A DNA stretch of 64,000 bases, taken from NCBI GenBank assembly GCA_037176725.1, contig JAZBRS010000026.1:150857501-150921500 (forward strand), written 5' to 3'. Below the pieces are notes generated by a model that worked only from the letters and a program-made list of their open reading frames with translations, was not told the origin of the DNA and searched no databases. The translations under genes and the position numbers were made by a program. This DNA is from Posidonia oceanica. Lineage: Eukaryota > Streptophyta > Magnoliopsida > Alismatales > Posidoniaceae. Numbering within the stretch: position 1 is the first letter of the stretch; the number at the start of each line of letters is the position of its first letter. Shown in pieces: positions 56,810-64,000 of this stretch.

Positions 56810-57167
56810 TTAGGGTTTTTCTTTTCCAAATGGGGATTCCAAATGGGATTAGGGTTTAAGGTTTTTGAATGGTTGTGGGTTTAGGGTTTAGGGTTTTGGT
56901 TGTGAAAATGAGATTTGAAATGGGGTTAGGGTTTGCACGGGCTTGAGAATAAATGGAAAATTAGGGTTTAGTGGGTTTGAGGGTTTGTGTTGGATTTAAA
57001 GGTTTAAGGGAATAAAAGGGTTTTGAGTTCAATGGGCTGATGTGGGCTGATGTAGGCCTAATGAAGTTGGGTTGTGGGCCTTGAGTTTAATGGGTTTAAT
57101 TGGGCTTGGTTGTGGGCCAAAGGTGGGCTTAATGGGCTTAGGGTTTGAGGTTTAGGGTTTAGGGTTT
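56810..57167 (-). promoter_or_regulatory. Cluster of nine telo-box motifs in U3 of the E LTR
   Basis: TTAGGGTTT (AAACCCTAA on the element strand) occurs at 56810, 56849, 56881, 56888, 56926, 56961, 57138, 57152 and 57159. All lie upstream of the candidate TATA box in the direction of transcription. Telo-boxes are known plant promoter elements in ribosomal-protein and other growth genes and bind telomere-repeat-binding (TRB) proteins. The spacing is irregular, so this is not a telomere array. Confidence 0.65.
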
Positions 57168-57339
57168 ACGGTTTTGGGTGTGAGTGGGATTTGGGTTTGA
57201 GGTTTTGGGTTTAAATGGGCTTTGGGTTTGAGTGAATTTTGTAGTGTTTTTCTTTTAGGTTTTGGTTGTGGTTTAGGTTTGGGGTTCGAGTCCACCAAAG
57301 AAGAGCCTTTAATGCAGGAGTCAAAATGGGGTGTCTACA

Positions 57340-58500
57340 CACATAAAGAAGGGAAATACAGTACACAACTAACTACTGCTCCTTACCCTCAACAACATCC
57401 CCTAAGGCCTCGGCATCAAGAGCGGAGATAGTGAATATGCGTCCTTTGGTGGGTTGACGCAGTGCATTCCCAGCTTTCTTGGAAGGGTTGGGGCAATCCT
57501 TCTACTGATGTCCAGCCTTTCCACAATTGTAGCATACCCCGGTGCCCGGATTCTGCACCCGATGAGAACACTGAGCCTTTATGTGTCCAGTCTGTCCACA
57601 ATTGAAGCAAGTTTTCTCCCCCCAAGGGCCTCCACTCGACCCGGTCTGGCTAAACCTTGCACCATTCCCTTTGGCAAAGCTATGCCTCCCATGGGTGACA
57701 GGGTCAGCTTTCCTCTTCCTTCCAAAGCTCCTAGTGCTTGCAGAACTTGGCATCTCAGAAGTATAAGATCGCAGGGCAAACATCTTGCCTTTCTCTTTGG
57801 GCTGGCTCTCCATGTTTTGCTTGTTGTCATCTTCAAACCGAGTAGCCAGATCCACCGCATCTAATAAAGTCCGGCACCGATAGCCCATAACCTTTCCCCT
57901 GAGTTCTGAGTTCAAGCCCTCTAGGAACCACTTGGCTCTGCGCTCCTCAGAATAAAAAGGCTGTCCAAACCGCTCCAGATGGGAGAAGGTAGCCTCATAT
58001 TCAGCCACCAACATGCTTCCTTGCTGTAGATTCCTAAATTCTCTGTCCAGCCTATCCTTCTTGTGGTCTGGAAAGTACTTGTCATAGAAGACATCTCGGA
58101 AATCCTCCCAAGCAATCATCAACAAGTTCGAGTCAGGAAACTTCAGGTGCTGTTTGGCTCTCCACCACTGTTTAGCAACGCCCTCAAACAAGAAGGAAGC
58201 CAACCGTACCCATTTCTCCTTTGGGCACTCCATACTCTCAAGAATCTTCTCTATCTTCCATAGCCAGGCCTCACATTTCTCAGGCTTGCCCCTGCCATCA
58301 AAGGCTGGGGCATGTAGGCGACTCAGCTCCTTTATCTAGGGATCGCTCTTGGCCTCACCAGTGCTTCCTTTTCCAAAGGTCTGTATGAACCTCAGCATCA
58401 TGCTGCTTAGTTCCGCTTGCATCTCCTGCCAACGGCTTCCTTCACTAGCCTCAGTGCTCGATGCTGGAGCCTTCCCCCTGCCTCTACCTCAAAGCGGCAT
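57340..58500 (-). pseudogene. Element F gag (two zinc knuckles)
   Basis: Start at 58500 (MPL). The gag domain has W-I-KIEKILESM-CPKEKWVRLASFLFEG (in short steps), VAKQWWRA, FRDVFYDKYFPDHKKDRL, EFRNLQQGSMLVAEYEATFSHL and FLEGLNSELRGKV. A basic segment with FGRKRKADP follows. Two zinc knuckles come next: CFNCGQTGHIKAQC and CYNCGKAGHQ, then a stop where KDCPN completes the second. The frame goes on to PTKGRIFTISALDAEALGD, the usual bridge to protease. Stops near 58488 (TGA) and 58338 (TAG at a Trp-like position) also break it. Gag would package element RNA. Confidence 0.85.
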
Positions 58501-58620
58501 TCTGCATTCACCGCAAAGAACACACATCAAAGCATAAATCAGGTGCAAATGATCTATATTATGTAGTCCTAAGGAGCCACTAGATCGAACACCTTGAGCT
58601 GGTGCACTTAGTTAACCTAG

Positions 58621-58632
58621 GCTTTGATACCA
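58621..58632 (-). other. Primer binding site of element F (initiator tRNA-Met)
   Basis: The element strand reads TGGTATCAAAGC, one base from the standard TGGTATCAGAGC that pairs with the 3' end of plant initiator tRNA-Met. It lies three bases from the LTR border. Confidence 0.85.
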
Positions 58633-59278
58633 CTCTGTAATGCCCCCAGCGCCACAAACTAGCATCAACTACCCAATTTAAATAATTAACTAATTAATTA
58701 TGTAGGAAACTAAGAATTATAAAGCTTAGTAACTACCCAGAACCTATGGTATGCGGCTACGTGGCTCCAACTATATATTTATGCACCAGGATGGACTGCA
58801 AACCTTAAATGCACCTGCAAACAAATTCAAAGAAAACACACGTGAGTGACATTCGTTGTCACCTAGTACGCACCAACCAAAACCAGGCTGAGGAGTAGCA
58901 CAAAAAATTACAGAGCCTAATTGTCCAATTGATCAAAGAAATCTTTCTAATTGGAGCCTTTCAAAACATATTCTTTCTTTTTTTGAAAACATGTGCCTTC
59001 TGGAAAACAATTATGCAATTAAAGACGAGCCAAACCCTAGCTAAAACTGTCACAAATCAACAACACATGCATATAGTGTCAAAACCTGTCGAGTCGCCCT
59101 GGCCAAAGCCCTTTACCGCGCACTGCACTGCTGCAGCAAAACCACCGTGTGTAGGAGTTCTCTGCCTCAGATCCCTGTGCCACGAACCCTCAAAGTCCAC
59201 TCTGGACAACAAACACAGAGGGTACACCTCTAAAGGTGTTCTAACTACTGGGGTCACATGGGGACTCCATCCCCGAAC

Positions 59279-59435
59279 CACAGGCCACCCTGGGGACTCT
59301 TTCACCCCTAACCCGCACGGGTCACCCTGGCGACGCTTTCACCCCTAACCCGACCAGTACCATGCTGGAACAACCTGAGGACTTCATCCCCAGCTATGGG
59401 TCACCCTAGGGACTCTTTCACCCCTAACCGGACCA
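59279..59435. repeat. Short ~50-60-bp repeats in the F LTR
   Basis: The text ccctggggactctttcacccctaaccc recurs three times (near 59288, 59325 and 59408) with changes. Units are joined by gaccag and catccccag. The unit resembles the modules in the D LTR only in being short and tandem. Confidence 0.6.
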
Positions 59436-59609
59436 GCGCTCAATTCAAAATCACGGAAAACCATTTTTCAAAACATTTCTCATTTTTCCAAAAATCATTT
59501 GCAAATCATTTTTATTTTGCCAAAGTCTTCAAAAACCAATACACTATTTGGCAATATTAAAGAGGTCCAAAAACCAACTGGAAAAAACACTCAAAACAAG
59601 CTAAGGGGT

Positions 59610-59846
59610 CTGATTCAGTAGACCAAAATTGTTTGATCGACCGAATCAGGGATTCTGGGCCCTGGTCCGGCATACCGTTTTCCATCGGTCAACCAAATCC
59701 CAGCTCTGGTCCAGCATGCCGATTTCCATCGGTTGATCGAACCAGTGCTCTGGTTCAAACCATAGAACCAGATCGGTATGCTGAACGAATTCGGTGTGCC
59801 GATTTCTGGGTGTAGAGACTATCCAGGAGCAGGATCGGCATACCGG
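59610..59846. repeat. Inverted-repeat cluster in the F LTR sharing words with element G
   Basis: It includes a stem CTGATTCAGTAGACC with GATCGACCGAATCAG (59610-59649), CCGAT ttcc ATCGG (59719-59732) and CTGGTTC...GAACCAG (59749-59771). The words TCGGTCAACC (59685), GGCATACCG (59669 and 59835) and GACCGAAT (59639) recur in the tail of G. Confidence 0.7.
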
Positions 59847-60696
59847 TACAGTTGTGGACAGAGAACCAAACAACCCAGACCCAAAATCGCCCAAAATGGG
59901 AATCTCAACGGGTCCCGCCACAAGCTACGAAAAATTTCAAAAAATATACCAAATGAAAGAGATCAAAGTGATCTACCATTCAAAACAAGAGTCACAAGAT
60001 TCCATCATTCGTAGCTCGAGTTATAAAATTCCCCAAGCACAAGCTCAAAGGCAAAATAGTGACTTTACCAATGAAATCCACTATAAAAATCATCCAAAAA
60101 TTCTATAAAATCATGCAAGCACATCCATACATCAAGAACTAGCTAATTAACCTATTTCTAGAGATTTCGCATGAGATCAAAGTGGAAAAAGAGGTAGGAT
60201 GCGTACGAGATCGCCAACAAGCTTCTCCTCTCCTTCTTCTTTCTCCGACTGTTTCCCTCTCGCGAGCACTTCCTTCTCTCCTTCTGGCTCTCTCTCTATT
60301 TCTTTCACTCTCGTGCCCTCTTCCTATGGTCAACCACCCATTTTATTAGCCTCTGCCGCCGACAGCCGCTTGGAGATGCAGGTGAAGGCAATGTAGGGTA
60401 AGGGTCATGTAGGGAGAGGTGTGCACGATGGGCTCGAAAAACGCATATATCACTGTGCATTTTTGGCATTATTTCACATTCCCAGTCCCACACATTAAAA
60501 TGCCAAATTACCACACAATACAGAGAGCCAAGGGAAACCACAACAGGAGGGAAACAAACACAAATCTAATATGATTGCTTAAAGAATATAATTACAATTA
60601 CAGGTAATCAACTCTAATCCATCAAAATAATACGGGAATTAACTTACCAAAATCAACTCAACAGAAAACTAAATTCTGGAAAACTTGGATATTACA

Positions 60697-61950
60697 CAAT
60701 GCAAAGGGAAAAATATTTGGAATTAGTAATGTTGGTAATCCTAAAAACCCCTCTATTGAAAATATCCTCCTTGTTGATGGCTAAAAACATAATCTTACTA
60801 GCATTAGCCAACTATGTGATAGAGGATATAAAGTCATCTTTGATAAAAAGGAATGTTCTATTGTTGATAGTATTTCCAATATAGTGATTTTCACTGGTAC
60901 TAGAAAACATAATGTGCACAAAGTAACTATTTCAAATGATCATATCATTAGTGATACATGCCTTGTTGCTTCAAATGGCGATTCTTGGCTATGGCATAGA
61001 AGGCTATGCCATGCTAGTATGAGTTAGTTATCCAAACTTTCCAAAGGTGATTTTGTTGTTGGTTTACCAAAAATAGCTTTTAAAAAGGATAAGCTATGTG
61101 ATGCATGTCAAAGCATAGTTCATTTGGTACATGACTATTACTCTAGTTGGGGGGTTGTTGGTTCGAATCCCATTAGGTGTAGAACTTTAAGAAAAAAAGC
61201 ATGTCAATTCGGAAAACAATTCAAATCATCTTTTAAGGCTAAATATATGATTTCAACTACAAAACCTCTTGAACTTATTCATATGGATTTATTTGGCCCT
61301 AGTAGGACTTTAAGTCTTGGGGGCAAAAGATATGCTTTTGTGATTGTTGATGATTTTTCTAGATTTACTTGGGTTCTATTTTTGGCAAATAAACATGATA
61401 CCTTTTATGAGTTTCAAAAGTTTTGTAAGAAAATCCAAAATGAAAAGGAACTAAAAATTATTAAAATTAGAAGTGATCAAGGAGGAGAATTTGATAATGA
61501 AAATTTTGAAAATTGTTGTGAAGAAAATAGTTTTGAACATAATTTTTCTTTTTCAAGAGCTCCTCCACAAAATGGAGTAGTTGAACGGGAAAATAGAACT
61601 TTACAAGAAATGGCTAGGAGAATGCTTTATGAAAATAATTTACCAAAGTATTTTTTGGCCGAAGCCGTCAATATAGCTTGTTATGTTTTAAACCGAGTTT
61701 TACTTTGTCCTATTTTGAACAAAACACTGTTTGATCTTTGGTTTGGCAAAGTCCCAAGAATTTCGTATTTTAGAGCTTTTGGTTGTAAGTGCTTCATTTT
61801 GAACATCGAGGATGTTTTCAACAAATTTGATTCTAAATCTAATGAGGGAATTTTTGTTGGATATTCAACAAGAAGCAAGGCATATAGAATTTATAATAAG
61901 AGAACACTTACTATAGAAGAATCTTTACATGTGAATTTTGATGAAAACAC
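60697..61950 (+). pseudogene. Element G integrase (with pre-integrase zinc domain)
   Basis: The pre-integrase part shows SWLWHRRLCHAS and KLCDACQ (zinc-binding H-H-C-C). A 96-bp net insertion follows. The core then shows HMDLFGPSRTLSLGGK (first Asp), IRSDQGGEFDN (second Asp) and NGVVERENRTLQEMAR (Glu), so the DDE triad is intact. The C-terminal part has YFRAFGCKCFIL and GIFVGYSTRSKAYRIYNKRT. Stops occur near 60781 (TAA) and 61027 (TAG); from 61124 the frame is open to 62371. Confidence 0.87.
61112..61198 (+). mobile_element. 87-bp tRNA-derived retroposon (SINE-like) in the copia integrase
   Basis: It is flanked by the direct repeat gcatgtcaa (61103-61111 and 61199-61207) and ends in gaaaaaaa. 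Inside are an A-box-like TAGTTCATTTGG (61116-61127) and a perfect B-box GGTTCGAATCC (61160-61170), at tRNA-like spacing. Without it the copia text reads directly from CDACQ to FGKQFKSSF. The net insertion is 96 bp, exactly 32 codons without a stop, so the frame is kept. It may be a 5'-truncated SINE or a retroposed tRNA fragment. Confidence 0.75.
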
Positions 61951-63060
61951 CACTAAAACAAATATTGTTGTTAATATAGATGAAAATGAAAATAAAGAAA
62001 ATAATTTTGACAACTCAAATAATGAAGTAAATACTCAAGATAGGATAGAGCTTGAAAATAATCCTAAGAAATGGCAATATGTGTCAGGACATCCCAAGGA
62101 ACTCATCATTGGTGAAGTATCCAAAGGAGTACTTACACGATCCAAACTAGATTATGAATGTGCTACTTTTGCTTTTATATCCTCTATTGAACCTAAGAAT
62201 GTTGATGAAGCATGCAACGATGAGTTTTGGATGAATGCCATGTATGATGAAATAAACCGATTTAGAAGGAATGATGTTTGGGAATTAGTTCCTAAACCAA
62301 AAGATCATTCCATTAAAGAAACTAAATGGACTTTTAGAAATAAGTTAGATAAATCCAGAAATGTAGTTTGAAATAAGGCTAGGTTAGTGGCCCAAGGTTA
62401 TAACTAAGAAGAAAGAATTGATTTTGATGAGACATATGCTCCTATTGCTCGGTTGGAATCAATTAGAATGCTCTTAGCTTATCCTAGCTATATGGATTTT
62501 AAGCTTTTCCAAATAGATGTTAAAAGTGTATTCTTAAATGGCATTATTGAAGAAAAAGTATCTGTTAAGCAACCTCTAGGTTTTGAAAGTGAAATACATC
62601 CAGATCATGTCTTTAGGCTGAAAAAGGCTTTATATGGATTAAAACAAGCACCTAGGGCATGGTATGATAGGTTAAAGAAGTTTTTAATTGAAAATGGATT
62701 TACAATTTGGCTAGTTGACACTACATTATTTATAAAGAAATTGAACAAAGATATACTCTTAGTTCGAATATATGTTGATGGCATTATTTTTGGATCCACA
62801 AATAAAAATCTATGTCAAGAATTTACAAAGTGTATGCAAAAAGAATTTGAGATGAGTATGATGGGAGAATTATCATTCTTTCTTGGATTTCAAATAAAAC
62901 AAATGAAAGAAGGAATATTTATTATTCAAGAAAAATACACTAAGGTACTATTAAAAAGATTTGGGATGAAAAATTCAAAAACTTCAAGAACCCCAATGAG
63001 TACTTCAACTAAACTTGATAAGGATGAAAGTAGTGTAAAAGTTGATAAAAAACGATATAG
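61951..63060 (+). pseudogene. Element G reverse transcriptase
   Basis: An Asn/Glu-rich linker is followed by NDVWELVPKPKDHSIKETKW, then a TGA at 62369 in place of the expected Trp and a TAA near 62405 at a Gln position. The second frame (62453-63280) has FQIDVKSVFLNGIIEEKV, KKALYGLKQAPRAWYDRL and the palm motif YVDGIIFG, where the second catalytic Asp of YVDD is Gly. FFLGFQIKQMKEGIFI follows. The changed palm residue would abolish activity. Confidence 0.87.
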
Positions 63061-63723
63061 AGATATGATAGGATCTCTCCTTTACCTAACAGCTAGTAGA
63101 CCAGACATCATATTTAGTGTGTGTGTTTGTACTAGGTTTCAAGCCTCCCCTAGAGGATCTCATTTAACTTCTTTTAAAAGAATCTTTAGATATTTACAAG
63201 GTTCTGTGAACTATGGTTTATTTTACCCTAAGAGTGCAACCTTAGATTTACTTGCCTATAGTGATGTCGATTTTGCCTGATGCAAAATGGATCGGAAAAG
63301 TACTAGTGGAACTTGCCAATTCTTGGGACACTCATTAGTGTCTTAGTTCAGCAAGAAACAAATTAGTGTTGCCCTTTCTACCACTGAGGCTAAATATATT
63401 GCCACTGGTTGTTGCTGTGCCCAAGTCTTGTAGATGAGACAAACTCTCAAAGATTTTGGTTTTTCATTCACAACTACTCCTATTTTATGTGATAACTTTA
63501 GTGCCATAAACCTTTCTAAAAATCCTGTTCATCACTCTAGGACTAAACATATTGAAATTAGACATCATTTTCTTAGAGACCATGTATTAAAAAATGACAA
63601 TAAACTAGACTTTATTTCCACAAAAGATCAATTAGCAAACATCTTTACAAAACCATTAGATGAACAACAATTTGTTAAGATCAGGAGAAATTTAGGAATT
63701 TGCACACTGGATAATATAAATTG
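63061..63723 (+). pseudogene. Element G RNase H
   Basis: Motifs are RDMIGSLLYLTASRPDI, YSDVDFA followed by a TGA, KMDRKSTSGTCQFLG, then TAG at a Trp position near 63344, SKKQISVALSTTEAKYIA, TAG at another Trp near 63431, LCDNFSAINLSKNPVHHSRTKHIEIRHHFLRDHV and the end LDNIN at 63723. The acidic residues of the D-E-D-D site are partly visible (D of YSD, E of TEA, D of LCDN). Confidence 0.87.
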
Positions 63724-64000
63724 AAAATTTATCTATTTCGGTATTCTAAAATATTTTGATCTACTGAATTGTCTAACAGGGTAATTTCCCTGTAGACTTT
63801 TCGGTCAACCGAACACGTTTCTGTCGACCAAATTCATTCTCAGACAGATGCTATGTCCTCTCTATTCGGTCTATCATTTTATATCCAGAAGACCGAATGT
63901 GTTCTCAATTGAAAGCCCTGAAACATGCAAAATGGCATACCGAAAAAGTTTCGGTATACCGATTTACACGACAAAGCCTTATAAACCGTTTATGCCCTAA
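63724..64000 (+). repeat. Element G 3' non-coding region/LTR with hairpin modules
   Basis: No clear polypurine tract or TG start is seen after the stop, so the LTR border is undetermined. Hairpins are TTCGGT-CA-ACCGAA (63800-63813), ATTCGGTCT...AGACCGAAT (63864-63898, 9 bp perfect) and GGCATACCGAA...TTCGGTATACC (63934-63960, 10 of 11). The window ends inside this part. Confidence 0.65.

Larger units (their letters stand above)
54973..57339 (-). mobile_element. Element E: outer part of an A-type 5' LTR
   Basis: The right border gtcaaaatggggtgtctaca (ending 57339) is an intact A-type LTR end. Inwards it shows a telo-box-rich segment, a candidate TATA box, pyrimidine-rich and GC-rich blocks (55850-56320) and ~90-bp A/T-rich repeats, the same order as in the A LTR. 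It stops at 54972 where C begins, so C inserted into it. The right-hand target copy would be cacat (57340-57344). The rest of E should lie left of the window. No gene of E is in view. Confidence 0.75.
57340..60696 (-). mobile_element. Element F: Tekay-like chromovirus (Ty3/gypsy), 5' end only
   Basis: On the minus strand F has a 5' LTR (58636-60696), an initiator-tRNA-Met primer site and gag. It is interrupted at 57340 by the E LTR. Protease, RT, integrase and 3' LTR should lie left of the window. The outer LTR end is followed by copia coding sequence of element G, so F inserted into G; the right target copy would be caatg (60697-60701). Confidence 0.82.
58636..60696 (-). repeat. Element F 5' LTR (2061 bp)
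   Basis: The borders are tgtaatgccc at 58636 and ggatattaca ending at 60696, giving TGTAAT...ATTACA ends typical of Tekay/Del chromoviruses. Inside are a repeated ggtcaccctgg-gact-ctttcacccctaacc text (59279-59435), a hairpin-word cluster (59610-59846) and a pyrimidine-rich block (60220-60330), likely a purine-rich RNA leader on the element strand. A TATA-like GATATATG on the element strand lies at about 60446-60453. No gene is visible; small frames are not supported. Confidence 0.83.
60697..64000 (+). mobile_element. Element G: SIRE/Maximus-like Ty1/copia retrotransposon, 3' half
   Basis: This is the only plus-strand element and the outermost shell of the nest. It begins within the gag-pre-integrase region and continues through integrase, RT and RNase H to the 3' non-coding end. 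The base composition is A/T-rich, unlike the GC-richer Tat elements beside it. Motifs such as KALYGLKQAPRAWYDRL, MSMMGELSFFLG and INLSKNPVHHSRTKHIEIRHHF fit the SIRE lineage. Its 5' part was separated by the insertion of F and should lie left of the window. Confidence 0.85.

Noticed and set aside
57138..57167. Interstitial telomere
   Set aside because: Only two or three TTTAGGG units occur in a row, scattered within an LTR; a telo-box cluster fits better.
60139..60541. Small Arg/Glu-rich frames near the outer end of the F LTR
   Set aside because: They fall in a pyrimidine/purine-skewed LTR leader and have no recognisable domain.
61112..61198. Functional tRNA gene
   Set aside because: The acceptor ends do not pair and the 5' part is short; only the promoter-like boxes are kept, so it is a tRNA-derived retroposon.

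Overview
The window is plant nuclear DNA made almost wholly of LTR retrotransposons, and I see no intact host gene. The lineages are plant ones. There are Ty3/gypsy elements of the Tat/Ogre type (second, archaeal-type RNase H; primer site matching plant tRNA-Arg(ACG)), a Tekay-like chromovirus (tRNA-iMet primer site, LTR ends TGTAAT...ATTACA) and a SIRE/Maximus-like Ty1/copia element. This points to an angiosperm with a repeat-rich genome. The species cannot be read from the window.

The layout is the right-hand half of a nest. From left to right it holds element A (1-13914, Tat type, minus strand), B (13915-29634, Tat type, minus), D (29635-36683, another Tat-like gypsy, minus), C (36684-54972, Tat type, minus), E (54973-57339, part of an A-type LTR), F (57340-60696, chromovirus, minus) and G (60697-64000, copia, plus). 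Each junction is the outer end of a 5' LTR butting into the broken body of the next element. The simplest reading is that A inserted into B, B into D, D into the 3' untranslated repeat array of C, C into an LTR of E, E into gag of F, and F into G. The other halves should lie to the left of position 1 in mirror order.

Read along the minus strand, B and C share one gene order: LTR (3.3-3.55 kb), primer site, about 1.1-1.3 kb leader, gag, aspartic protease with a G-patch-like tail, a hypervariable linker, reverse transcriptase, RNase H, archaeal-type RNase H, integrase, about 1.3-1.4 kb spacer, an extra open reading frame resembling the plant mobile domain/DUF7745 class, and (in C) a 3' untranslated region with a tandem array. 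A has the same front half behind a longer and different LTR. D carries two tandem protease-like domains. All coding regions are broken, mostly by stops of the kind C-to-T decay produces (CAG, CAA or CGA to stop; TGG to stop). Integrase of B has lost a catalytic Asp and that of C its catalytic Glu.

The most interesting signal is not the genes but the repeated hairpins. The LTRs of B and C each hold seven back-to-back stem-loop modules built on GTTGGACGC...GCGTCCAAC, at matching spacing. The D LTR has its own series of inverted-repeat modules. The chromovirus LTR F and the tail of copia element G share hairpin words (TCGGTCAACC, GGCATACCG, GACCGAAT) although the elements are unrelated. The array in C is an alternating dimer satellite whose main hairpin stem equals the acceptor stem of the tRNA that primes the element. 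Also notable are an 87-bp tRNA-derived retroposon with 9-bp target duplications inside the copia integrase, and a cluster of nine telo-box motifs in the E LTR.
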